From Ignavibacteria bacterium RIFOXYC2_FULL_35_21 (GTDB taxonomy: Bacteria > Bacteroidota > Ignavibacteria > Kapaibacteriales > UBA2268), in contig MHAY01000056.1 in the NCBI GenBank assembly GCA_001804705.1, forward strand, positions 1 to 56,982: DNA of 56,982 nt, given 5' to 3'. The notes below the pieces were generated by a model that saw only the letters and a list, made by a program, of their open reading frames with translations, was not told where the DNA came from and searched no databases. A program made the position numbers and the translations under genes. Below, one piece after another: positions 33,889 to 42,370 of this stretch (position 1 is its first letter; the number at the start of each line of letters is the position of its first letter).

Positions 33889-35199
33889 TTAATTATCAGA
33901 CTCATAATCGGTAGGTATCGGAAGTTTAATCATAATACGTGTATAATTTCCCGGGTCGCTTTCTGCCGCAAATTCCCCGTCATGAAGGTCGAGAATCCTT
34001 TGAACGATTGACAAGCCCAAACCGGAACCCTGCTGTTCGTGAGCTCTGCGGTCGAACTGAATATAAGCATCGATGCCCTGAATCTGTTCGGTAGTCATTC
34101 CTCTGCCGTGGTCGATGAAGGTTAGTATATAATTATTATCTTTAACAAACGAGAATACTTCAATTCCGGTACCCGGGTCGGAGTATTTATTGCAGTTTCC
34201 AATAATTTCTTCGACTATTTTATTTATATATTCTTCATTCATTGCCACAGGTGAATCGGCAAGTTCAATCTTAATATCGTCCTGCCTGCCTGCCTGCATT
34301 ATATTCATCATGATTCTATCATAAATAATAGGCTGAACTGAAGGACTAATGTCCTTCTTAAGGTTTTGAATGTCGAAAACATTAGTGGAAATTATTGTAA
34401 GCCTTGCATAAAAAAGGTAGTTTTCGAACAGTCTCTTTAGTCTTTCTGCTGAAGAATGAATATCTCTTATAATTTCCAAATAATCTTCCGAATCTTTTAT
34501 ATCGGATTTACTGAATGTCTTAATAAGATAGTCTGAAAAACCAAGAATCTGATTAATAGGTGTCCTGACTTCATGGGGCATGGTCATTGTGAGGTCCGAT
34601 TTGAGTGTTTCGATTTTTTCACCGAGCTGGACTTTGCTTTGTGCGAGTTTCATCGTTCTCGAAGCAACCATCTGGTCAAACATCCCCTGAGCTTTCGACT
34701 GGCTTTCCTGCAATGTGAATTTTTCAATTGAGATTCCGAGTAACATAGAAAACATTTTTACATGTTGATAAAGGTGATGTTCCGGTGGATAGAGATTGTC
34801 GAGAACATTAATTAACACTAAAGCTGTTACACCGCCTGAAGCGACAACGGGACATATTATATAATTATTCTTTTTATTTGAAACCTCATCGGTAAAAAAT
34901 CCGATGCTTCCTGTCTGCAACGATTTCCCAAGTGAACCGGAATCAATTATTTTTTGGAAAAACCGTGTAACTTCGCCTTGATAGTTATCAGGTAGAACAG
35001 AGTTAAATTCAAATTCAAATGTTTCCTGATTAAGTAAATATAAAGACGCATAACTTGCAGATGGAAACTGCAACAAAACACCTAAGCCTTGGCTTATCAA
35101 TCCGGATATGCTTTTTTCCTTGACAAGTGAAGTACCAAATTCTTCGGTGGCTTTATAAAAAGCTTTTAAATCTTCTTTGAGTTTAATATCTTCTGCCAT
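33889..35199 (-). CDS. Soluble GAF-domain sensor histidine kinase
   Basis: Residues about 15-170 look like a GAF sensor domain (ends near LLGISIEKFTLQESQSKA). It is followed by a coiled coil and a HisKA domain with phosphoacceptor His in MPHEVRTPINQILGFSDYL, then a HATPase domain: N-box EIIGNCNKYSD, G1 DHGRGMT, G2 QGSGLGLSIVQRILDLHDGEF. No membrane helices, so it senses a cytoplasmic signal. It is the last gene of a three-gene operon (36401 to 33889) with an HDOD protein. No response regulator lies nearby. Confidence 0.85.
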   Translation of the reverse strand: MAEDIKLKEDLKAFYKATEEFGTSLVKEKSISGLISQGLGVLLQFPSASYASLYLLNQETFEFEFNSVLPDNYQGEVTRFFQKIIDSGSLGKSLQTGSIGFFTDEVSNKKNNYIICPVVASGGVTALVLINVLDNLYPPEHHLYQHVKMFSMLLGISIEKFTLQESQSKAQGMFDQMVASRTMKLAQSKVQLGEKIETLKSDLTMTMPHEVRTPINQILGFSDYLIKTFSKSDIKDSEDYLEIIRDIHSSAERLKRLFENYLFYARLTIISTNVFDIQNLKKDISPSVQPIIYDRIMMNIMQAGRQDDIKIELADSPVAMNEEYINKIVEEIIGNCNKYSDPGTGIEVFSFVKDNNYILTFIDHGRGMTTEQIQGIDAYIQFDRRAHEQQGSGLGLSIVQRILDLHDGEFAAESDPGNYTRIMIKLPIPTDYESDN

Positions 35200-35215
35200 A
35201 TAAATAAATAAAAAA

Positions 35216-36073
35216 TTATTTTAACAAAAGAATTCCAACTGATTGCCTGTATTCGGAAATAATACTATTATACATTTTCGCAAAAGTATCGGGCGGAATA
35301 TTCAATATCTTCCATACTTCTTCGCTGGGAGTATAAACAAGATTATCGCCCGGATTCCCAAGTTCCATTATTCTGGCAATTACATCGGCTAAATGAACAC
35401 AAGCCGTCAACTCGGGAGTACCTTTGCCAATACCCTGACTATGATGATATTTGATTGCATGATTAATTGACGAAGGCAACTGCCATTTATCGGCAAGCAT
35501 CTCGCCAACATCAGTGTGAGTGAAGCCATAGATTTTACTTTCGGCATCCCGAATCAAAAGCTTATTATCAAGCCCATATTTAATGATTTTGTCATATTCT
35601 TCGCCAAAAGTCCGTATGAAAAATAGTTTACCAATGTCGTGGACAACACCTGCAAGAAAATAATTTTCTGTATTTTTTATGCCGATCAATTTTGCCAGTT
35701 TTTTTGAGATAATCCCTACGGCTATCGAATGTTTCCAGAAGTCAACTATGTTAAAATAAGCAAGAGACTTAATATTTGAAAATACATCAATAACCGATAG
35801 TGTAAGAACAATGTTTTTTATTTCGCTGAATCCAATATAAAAGATTGCCTGAGAAATTGTATCGACGCTGCTTTGCAATCCATATGCAACTGAGTTTACA
35901 ATTTTCAAAATTTTTAACGTTGAAGATTGATCTTTTAAAATAATATCGGCAATATCTTGTACAGTAGAGCGCGGGTTCGACAAGGCTTCCAGCAACGATG
36001 TGTATATTGTCGGTAGAGTTGGGAAATCACCAATCTTATCTACCATTGTACTTATATCAAGTTTGCCTGTCAT
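35216..36073 (-). CDS. HDOD domain signalling protein
   Basis: HDOD proteins are HD-hydrolase relatives that lack several catalytic residues and take part in signalling rather than hydrolysis. This one has the family pattern FPTLPTIYTSLLEALSNPRSTVQDIADIILKDQSSTLKILKIVNSVAYGL (key words DIILKDQSS and IVNSVAYG), then GVVHDIGKLFF. The start is chosen at the ATG at 36073, giving 286 residues and a 4 bp gap to the previous stop; an upstream TTG at 36091 would overlap the preceding gene by 14 bp. Middle gene of the operon. Confidence 0.8.
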   Translation of the reverse strand: MTGKLDISTMVDKIGDFPTLPTIYTSLLEALSNPRSTVQDIADIILKDQSSTLKILKIVNSVAYGLQSSVDTISQAIFYIGFSEIKNIVLTLSVIDVFSNIKSLAYFNIVDFWKHSIAVGIISKKLAKLIGIKNTENYFLAGVVHDIGKLFFIRTFGEEYDKIIKYGLDNKLLIRDAESKIYGFTHTDVGEMLADKWQLPSSINHAIKYHHSQGIGKGTPELTACVHLADVIARIMELGNPGDNLVYTPSEEVWKILNIPPDTFAKMYNSIISEYRQSVGILLLK

Positions 36074-36077
36074 ACTA

Positions 36078-36401
36078 TTATTTTCTCGCAATTATATTCA
36101 CCGCACTAATAATACCAAGGTCAATCAGGTCTTTTTCGTTATCATTTCTTGGCTGCCAGTTAAGCCTTTTCGACAATCTTTCTAAGCCAAGGTTTATCAT
36201 ATCCTCGGTTAGCTCATCTAATTCGTCGCTGTCTGATGTTTTGATGGAAATACATGATATATTCCACATCTTTAGAAGTTTTATGTGCTGTTCGTTTATT
36301 TCAACACCGGTTGAAATAAGCGTCTGTCCGAAAGAGTTAACAACAGGTTCGCTAACAACCATTCCGGCATTAACATTATTTGTAGCAACAATCTCAGCCA
36401 T
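36078..36401 (-). CDS. Small protein like the N-terminal domain of HD-GYP proteins
   Basis: A 107-residue soluble protein. Its first 60 residues follow the pattern of the domain that precedes HD-GYP phosphodiesterases (AGMVVSEPVVNSFGQTLISTGVEI, then EQHIKLLKMWNISCISI), but no HD-GYP domain follows it. The rest is acidic and helical. It is the first gene of the operon and is followed at 4 bp by an HDOD gene, so it looks like a separately encoded partner of that protein. The assignment is by motif only. Confidence 0.65.
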   Translation of the reverse strand: MAEIVATNNVNAGMVVSEPVVNSFGQTLISTGVEINEQHIKLLKMWNISCISIKTSDSDELDELTEDMINLGLERLSKRLNWQPRNDNEKDLIDLGIISAVNIIARK

Positions 36402-36911
36402 TATTTATATTCATTATAAATAATATGTAATATGATAAACTCAATATAATTATTAATTCTTATTTTTTCAACTATTTTATAAATAATATTATTCCAAAAA
36501 TATTATTTTCTTATTTTTTGGTTATTAAAAGGACAAATTTCTTTTTAGAAGTTATTTTGTTACAATGTACTATTAAGAAATGGCAATACAAATTTGTTCC
36601 TAAATAAATACGGAAATACTTATTAACTCACCTTACGCATAAATTTTACAAACCTTAGTCAAAACCTTATTTCACCCTTTTTACCTTAGTAACAAAACTT
36701 ATTATTCTACAAATCAAACCTTATTACCTTATTTTGATTTTGATTTTTGGTTGAATAGGCTAATAAGGTTAATATAGCCGGTTACTTTACTTTTTACTAA
36801 GGTTAAATGTACTAATAAGGTTTTTAAAATTACATAGGTAATGAGTAGTAATAAAGTTTTCAATATTGCGTAACATGAGTTATTAAAGTAAAATATCACA
36901 TAATGGAATAA
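36402..36911. other. 510-bp spacer with a repeat element, no gene seen
   Basis: No credible coding frame is present. It holds the 184-bp repeat described separately (36624-36807), the promoter of the minus-strand signalling operon near 36402-36500, and the end of the respiratory operon at 36912. Confidence 0.5.
36624..36807 (+). repeat. Long intergenic repeat, copy A (inverted relative to copy B at 56717-56892)
   Basis: About 180 bp that reappear on the opposite strand near the right edge with only a handful of base changes and one 8-bp length difference. The left part is built of CCTTA words (36631, 36653, 36665, 36684, 36719, 36727) and the right part of the complementary TAAGG (36766, 36799, with 36816 just outside), so a long folded structure is possible. 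It has no open frame. Confidence 0.85.
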
Positions 36912-38213
36912 TCACTTCAATTTATTTCCATATTCCTTGAACATAAATTCAACTACTGCTTCCGCTTCCTTGGGTTTCAGGGCTTGATTCGGCATTTCGG
37001 GATACTCGGGATTCACCTTTACAGGATTCAATATAAATTTCACCATGCCTTCCTTATTATTTAGATATTTTATTAATATTTCTTTATGCGGCGGGCCTAC
37101 AAGCTTTTGGTCGAACCTGTGACAGGCTGTGCATTTTGCCTTATATATTTCCTCACCGTTTACCTGAGGTGCTTTCTTTCCTTCTTTTTCGAGTAAAGCA
37201 ATCTCAAACTGGCCATATTTATCTGCAAGAGTCAGAATTTGTTGTCTTGAACTTAATGATAATGCAGACTGGTCTTTCAATATTATAAAGGTAAATGCTA
37301 ATAATATTAAGTAAAATGAATATGAAATTGATTGGTATTTGTTGTACCTGACGCCCGCATAAGACAAGTGCATGAAAATCAGCAGTGCTATTAAAGACAG
37401 CATTCCAAACAGGAAAGAGCCGCTATTCATTAGTTTATCAGGTGTAGCATAAATGTCTATTGCGAGAATAAAAGGTTGTATGAATGCAAATCCCAGGGCG
37501 AGCCAGGAATTGATTTTTTTTGCATAATCCGAATAATCCTGAGCTTCATTCTCTTCGAACTTATCCCAATAAAAATATTTCACAATAAAAGCAGTTGCCG
37601 ATATCGAAAACGAAATAGTAATGAACTGAATAAACTTAATCACAGCCTGGGTTGTAAACACAATATCGAAAAAACCACCTGTAAAGCTCCAGTTATCCGA
37701 GTCGGATGACAGATTAATCAATCCGAAAAATAATCTTAATGAAGCCATAAGAAAAACTATTCCGGCAATTCCAGCGATAGTGTTTATCCTTTTTGTACGG
37801 TTTTCATTGTTCTGCACTTCAACGGGTATTAATGTGAACTTGTATAAATATATAAAAACAAGTGCTAAAAAGAATACGCAAAATGAAATGATGAAAAATA
37901 GAATAATATCATTGTTGACCTTATTCAAAATCTGGATGTATATTAATATAATGCTGAATATCGGGACAACGCCTAATCCCAGAGTCATAGTTTTGTTTGG
38001 GGTAATGAGTCCTATGTAATCCTTTGATAATTTGAAATAATTATTATTATTTTTTCTTGAAGCTGTGATTTTATATATAAAAGACAATATCAGGCTGGCC
38101 AGTAAAACTCCGGAATATATTGAAAAAATAATCAGAGCCAAACTTAAAAGATATTTGAGAAGCTCGAGGTTGGCTCCCGAACTTGGAATAATCAGCTTAT
38201 CAAAAAAATCCAT
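36912..38213 (-). CDS. Polytopic membrane protein with C-terminal monoheme cytochrome c domain
   Basis: About ten membrane helices fill residues 1-320. The C-terminal 90 residues are a cytochrome c domain with CTACH at 361-365, the loop KLVGPPHKEIL and a later Met (PEMPNQAL) as likely sixth heme ligand. It is the last gene of the ACIII-oxidase operon, 24 bp after ctaB, so the heme domain probably works with the oxidase on the periplasmic side. The membrane part is not a family I can name. It may deliver electrons to the oxidase or be an assembly factor; both are inference. Confidence 0.7.
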   Translation of the reverse strand: MDFFDKLIIPSSGANLELLKYLLSLALIIFSIYSGVLLASLILSFIYKITASRKNNNNYFKLSKDYIGLITPNKTMTLGLGVVPIFSIILIYIQILNKVNNDIILFFIISFCVFFLALVFIYLYKFTLIPVEVQNNENRTKRINTIAGIAGIVFLMASLRLFFGLINLSSDSDNWSFTGGFFDIVFTTQAVIKFIQFITISFSISATAFIVKYFYWDKFEENEAQDYSDYAKKINSWLALGFAFIQPFILAIDIYATPDKLMNSGSFLFGMLSLIALLIFMHLSYAGVRYNKYQSISYSFYLILLAFTFIILKDQSALSLSSRQQILTLADKYGQFEIALLEKEGKKAPQVNGEEIYKAKCTACHRFDQKLVGPPHKEILIKYLNNKEGMVKFILNPVKVNPEYPEMPNQALKPKEAEAVVEFMFKEYGNKLK

Positions 38214-38237
38214 ATAATAACCTCTTCATCCTTATCA

Positions 38238-39119
38238 TCATAATAGTTTTTCTACCGACAGCACAAGTGCTACGGCAAGCACATAAAGATTTACATTCAT
38301 AAAAGCAAATCTGATAATATTCTTTTGTTCAAATTGTTTCAGCAGGGTTCTTGTTCTCCACATCAGCCAGCAGCCTGCAACAAATAAAATAATATTTGAC
38401 AGCAAATTATCCGACATGCCAAACAGTGGTATCAACATACAGCTTGCTGCAAGAGAGGCAATCCACACATACGTTATTCCCGTTAAATTCTGTCTGCTTA
38501 TAATGTCAGTAAGAGTTGGAAATCCTGCTCTACGGTAATCTTCTTCGTAAATCAGCAGCAGAAGCCAGAAATGGGGAATCTGCCAAATGAAAAAGAATAA
38601 ACTTAACGCCCAAGCCTGGGGATTTGATAGTTCACCTCCGCCCCCTGCCCAGCCGATTAAGGGTGGTATTGCACCGATTAATGCACCGGGAATTACGGCA
38701 AGCGATGTTTTCATTTTTAATGGCGTATATACTAAATTATACCATAATAAAGTGAAAACTCCAAGCAGGAAAAGTATGATATTACCTGTCGCAAAGAGTA
38801 AACCTGCACCTGCCATTGACAATACTGATGCTATCATAAAACCCTGCGCAGGTGTAAGCTTTGCCGAGGGTATGGGCCTGTTCATCGTTCTCTTCATTAA
38901 TGAATCAGGCATATACTCCTGAAATTGATTAAATGCAGATGAACCGCATGCAAGCAGGAATACACCAAGAATCGGTAAAATTATCCCTTCGTCAATTTTT
39001 CCGGATGCCAATACATAGCCCAATGCTGTGGATATTGCAACAAAAGATGTAATTCTGACTTTCCCCAGCACGAGGATTATTTTAAGATAATATGTAATAT
39101 TTTGCACTATATTTTTCAA
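38238..39119 (-). CDS. ctaB: Protoheme IX farnesyltransferase (heme O synthase)
   Basis: Adds a farnesyl group to heme B to make heme O, the precursor of the heme A used by the oxidase encoded alongside. The UbiA-type prenyltransferase signature is present near residue 63 (NQFQEYMPDSLMKRTMNRP, with the Asp and Arg-rich motif) and the second motif EEDYRRAGFPTL near residue 190. About nine helices, 293 residues. The start appears to be TTG, as no ATG precedes the conserved part. Lies 13 bp after the subunit II gene. Confidence 0.9.
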   Translation of the reverse strand: MKNIVQNITYYLKIILVLGKVRITSFVAISTALGYVLASGKIDEGIILPILGVFLLACGSSAFNQFQEYMPDSLMKRTMNRPIPSAKLTPAQGFMIASVLSMAGAGLLFATGNIILFLLGVFTLLWYNLVYTPLKMKTSLAVIPGALIGAIPPLIGWAGGGGELSNPQAWALSLFFFIWQIPHFWLLLLIYEEDYRRAGFPTLTDIISRQNLTGITYVWIASLAASCMLIPLFGMSDNLLSNIILFVAGCWLMWRTRTLLKQFEQKNIIRFAFMNVNLYVLAVALVLSVEKLL

Positions 39120-39132
39120 GATTAATTGATGA

Positions 39133-39792
39133 CTAATATGTTAATAATGCATACTTCTCAGTTGTAGTCTTATAATAATTGAATGCACCTGTAGAATCGG
39201 CAATCCATTTTTCAAATTCCTTTTGTGTTAAAACATGTATCTTTGAATACATATTCGAGTGCCTCAATCCGCAGTATTCAGCACAAGCAATAATATAAGT
39301 TCCAACTTTTTCAGGGTGGATGACCATGTAATTCTGCCTACCGTAAATCACATCTTCTTTGATTCGAAACGCAGGTATATACAAAGAGTGATTGACATCC
39401 ATCGAATTTAGTTCAAGTTTTATTGGCCTGTTAGCAGGCACATAAAGCTCATTCGATTTCTTTCCGTTGTTATATTCAAACTCCCAAGCCCACATTCTTG
39501 CTATAACCTTGACCGTCATCGCTCCTTTGGGTACTACACGTGATTCGTGGAACACAGCATAGCCGAAGTAAAACATCACAAGTACAAGTATTGTGGGAAT
39601 AACAATCCATAAAATTTCGAGAGTATTATTACCTTCGATTTGAGATGCTTTCGGATTTCTTTTCTTGTTGTATTTGATGACAAAATATATCATCGCAGCA
39701 GTTACTCCAAGTAGAAAAAGAACAGAAATACCTACAATCAACAGCATAACGCTGTCAACCGATTCTGCATATTTAGTAGCTTCACCAAGCAT
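39133..39792 (-). CDS. Cytochrome c oxidase subunit II (CuA site)
   Basis: Two N-terminal helices (about 17-40 and 60-80) anchor a periplasmic cupredoxin domain. The binuclear CuA site is complete: His in VNHSLYIPAFRI, then CAEYCGLRHSNM, giving the two cysteines, the His and Met ligands. The aromatic electron-entry patch is seen in ARMWAWEFEYNNG. At 219 residues it lacks the fused C-terminal cytochrome c of caa3 enzymes, so electrons must come from a separate cytochrome. It is coded after subunits I, III and IV in this operon. Confidence 0.92.
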   Translation of the reverse strand: MLGEATKYAESVDSVMLLIVGISVLFLLGVTAAMIYFVIKYNKKRNPKASQIEGNNTLEILWIVIPTILVLVMFYFGYAVFHESRVVPKGAMTVKVIARMWAWEFEYNNGKKSNELYVPANRPIKLELNSMDVNHSLYIPAFRIKEDVIYGRQNYMVIHPEKVGTYIIACAEYCGLRHSNMYSKIHVLTQKEFEKWIADSTGAFNYYKTTTEKYALLTY

Positions 39793-39803
39793 ATTTCACA
39801 ACC

Positions 39804-40097
39804 TCATCTAAAGAATACATCGAAAGCAGTTAATACAAACACAGATAGCAGCGTCATCAGGGCTATTGCAATAAAAACTTTGAAAATTTTCTCTTCAAAC
39901 TTTATGTGCATGAATATATTTATAACAAAAGCGGATTTCACAGCCGCAATTAACAAAGCAACCGCTAAAGCTATGTTCCCTAAATTAATTCCCGATATGC
40001 TGACAGTGGTTACAGTTAAACCTACCAGCACAAGCCAAATGAGAACATAAGTTCCATAACCAACCGAATGATTTTTTTCAGAATGTTCGTTAGCCAT
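39804..40097 (-). CDS. Cytochrome oxidase subunit IV (CtaF/COX4 family)
   Basis: A 97-residue protein with three helices: VLIWLVLVGLTVTTVSISGI, LGNIALAVALLIAAVKSAFVINIFMHIKFE and a third near the end; key words are ALLIAAVKSAFVINIFMH, the family hallmark. It is a small structural subunit of bacterial aa3/bo3 enzymes. It sits between subunit III and II genes, with 9 and 11 bp spacers. Confidence 0.85.
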   Translation of the reverse strand: MANEHSEKNHSVGYGTYVLIWLVLVGLTVTTVSISGINLGNIALAVALLIAAVKSAFVINIFMHIKFEEKIFKVFIAIALMTLLSVFVLTAFDVFFR

Positions 40098-40106
40098 CCT
40101 TCACCC

Positions 40107-40748
40107 TTAGCGCATTAAATAAAACAACGGAAACAAAAATATCCATATCAGGTCAACCAAATGCCAGTATAATCCCGAATTCTCGAGCTTAACATAATTT
40201 GTAGGTGTAATACTATTTCTGGTGATGAAGACAAACATAAACACCAGAATCGTCATACCCGCGATTACGTGCAGGGCATGAAGCCCTGTCATTGCATAAT
40301 ACATACCATAGAACAAATATTCACCCCTTGGTTTATCAATTAATACATCCGAACCGGGAAAAAAGCCATGCTCAAATTTTGCCGACCATTCAAAATATTT
40401 ATTTACTAAAAAACCGAGAGCAAGAATTTTCGTAGAAGCGAGAAGAAACAGTGACAATCCTTTCCTGCTTCTCTGCATCGCTGCAATAGAGAGAGCCATT
40501 GTCATACTGCTCGTAAGCAGAATGATTGTGTTGAATGTTCCGATCCCCACATTCAGCTCTCTTGCCGCAATATGAAACTCATGATAATACTGTAGTCTGT
40601 ATGCCATATACAGCAAGAATAAACCTCCAAACAAAAGAAGTTCGGTAAACAGGAAAAGCCACATTCCCATCTTGGCGCCTGTGTCGTCGCGGTGAACATG
40701 CTCTTCATGTAAATTTTCAGTATGATTTTTTATAACAGTATCGCTCAC
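40107..40748 (-). CDS. Cytochrome c oxidase subunit III
   Basis: A 213-residue protein with five helices. Signatures: KMGMWLFLFTELLLFGGLFLLYMAYR at the first helix and GMYYAMTGLHALHVIAGM, then YWHLVDLIWIFLFPLFYL at the C-terminus, all standard for subunit III of heme-copper oxidases. The start GTG overlaps the subunit I stop (GTGA), a sign of translational coupling. Confidence 0.92.
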   Translation of the reverse strand: MSDTVIKNHTENLHEEHVHRDDTGAKMGMWLFLFTELLLFGGLFLLYMAYRLQYYHEFHIAARELNVGIGTFNTIILLTSSMTMALSIAAMQRSRKGLSLFLLASTKILALGFLVNKYFEWSAKFEHGFFPGSDVLIDKPRGEYLFYGMYYAMTGLHALHVIAGMTILVFMFVFITRNSITPTNYVKLENSGLYWHLVDLIWIFLFPLFYLMR

Positions 40749-42370
40749 TTAGCCTCCTCTTCACCATAATTGTAGGGCCCATGAGTAATCACAGGTATCT
40801 CATCGAAATTATGAACAGGAGGCGGCGAAGGTATCGTCCATTCCAGTGTCTTACCGCCCCATGGATTGGCTTCCGCCTTAGCTCCTCTTTTTATGCTCCT
40901 GTGAAGGTTTCCAAACATCAGTAATATTCCCGAAATCAGTATCCATGAACCGACCGTTGATATTATTTGTAATGTCTGAAACTGTGGCAGGTAATCCCAA
41001 TATCTTCTTGGCTGTCCCTCGTATCCAAGTATGAACATTGTAAAGTACAACATGTTGAATCCGATAAAAATCAATGCGATTGACCATTTTGCCACTTTTT
41101 CATTATACATCCTTCCGAACATTTTCGGGAGCCAGTAATGAAGTGCGGCAAAGAAAATCATGACAGTGCCGCCAAACATCACATAATGAAAATGGGCGAC
41201 TACGAAATATGTATCGTGTACATGAACATTTGTTGCAAGGGAACCGAGAACCAGTCCGGTCAATCCGCCGATTGAAAACAGAAAGATAAACATCATAACG
41301 AATAACAATGGGGCACCGGGTGTGATTGAGCCTTTATACAAAGTTGCAACCCAGTTAAACACTTTCACTCCGCTGGGTATAGCCACTAAAAATGTCAGCA
41401 GTGAGAAAATAAACCTTGAAGTATCACTTATACCCGTAGTAAACATGTGGTGAGCCCAAACGAAATAACCTATAAATGCTATTGCAAGGCTCGAAAATGC
41501 TATAGCTTTGTATCCAAAAATCGTTCTTTTTGCAAATGTAGGTATTATCTCAGAAACCGCACCCATAGCCGGCAAAATCATTATATATACTGCAGGATGA
41601 GAATAAATCCAAAATAAATGCTGAAAGAGAAGAGGGTCGCCTCCCAACGCAGGGTCGAAAATACCAAGTGAAAATGCCCTTTCAACTATAACAAGTATAA
41701 TTGTTATACCAACGACCGGTGTTGCAATCACCTGTATCCATGCAGTCGAATATATAGCCCATACAAACAATGGCATTTTAAAAAATGTCATTCCGGGTGC
41801 TCTCAGCCTGTGAACTGTTGTAACGAAGTTAATACCGGTCAGTATAGAAGAAAAGCCGAGTATAAAAGCCGCAAACAATGGCAATGATACATTTGTTCCA
41901 GTTCTAAGACTGTACGGCACATAAAATGTCCAGCCTGTGTCAATTGGTCCTCCCTGAAGAAAAAGAGAAGCAATCGCAAAAATACCGCCAACAACATATA
42001 ACCACCACGATAACAAATTCAAACGTGGAAAAGCAACATCCCTCGCACCAATCTGGAGGGGTAGCATGAAATTACCGAAAACGGCGGGTAATCCGGGAAT
42101 GATAAACAAAAATATCATTATGACACCGTGAAGTGTAAAGAATGCATTATATGTCTGTGCATCCATTATAGTTTTACCCGGAGTCAGCATTTCCAGTTTC
42201 ATTAAAAAACCGAGCGTAATACCAACAAGCAAAAATGCCATCATGCCTGTCATGTACATTATGCCGATTCTCTTATGGTCTGTAGATAGAATCCACTTGA
42301 AGATTCCCTTGTGCTTGCTCTCTGCCTGCAGAAAGTTTATATATGGTTTTGATTCACTATTTTCACTCAT
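40745..42370 (-). CDS. Cytochrome c oxidase subunit I (A2-type heme-copper oxidase)
   Basis: The 541-residue catalytic subunit has about twelve helices and all heme and copper ligands: TLHGVIMIF, IYSHPAVYIMILPAMG, WAHHMFTTG and HDTYFVVAHFHYVM. In the fourth of the D-channel positions the usual Glu of XGHPEVY is absent and YSHPAVY is seen instead, the mark of A2-type oxidases such as the Rhodothermus caa3. It reduces O2 to water and pumps protons. The first codon overlaps the Sco gene stop by 4 bp. It sits between ACIII and its own small subunits in one operon. Confidence 0.95.
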   Translation of the reverse strand: MSENSESKPYINFLQAESKHKGIFKWILSTDHKRIGIMYMTGMMAFLLVGITLGFLMKLEMLTPGKTIMDAQTYNAFFTLHGVIMIFLFIIPGLPAVFGNFMLPLQIGARDVAFPRLNLLSWWLYVVGGIFAIASLFLQGGPIDTGWTFYVPYSLRTGTNVSLPLFAAFILGFSSILTGINFVTTVHRLRAPGMTFFKMPLFVWAIYSTAWIQVIATPVVGITIILVIVERAFSLGIFDPALGGDPLLFQHLFWIYSHPAVYIMILPAMGAVSEIIPTFAKRTIFGYKAIAFSSLAIAFIGYFVWAHHMFTTGISDTSRFIFSLLTFLVAIPSGVKVFNWVATLYKGSITPGAPLLFVMMFIFLFSIGGLTGLVLGSLATNVHVHDTYFVVAHFHYVMFGGTVMIFFAALHYWLPKMFGRMYNEKVAKWSIALIFIGFNMLYFTMFILGYEGQPRRYWDYLPQFQTLQIISTVGSWILISGILLMFGNLHRSIKRGAKAEANPWGGKTLEWTIPSPPPVHNFDEIPVITHGPYNYGEEEAK

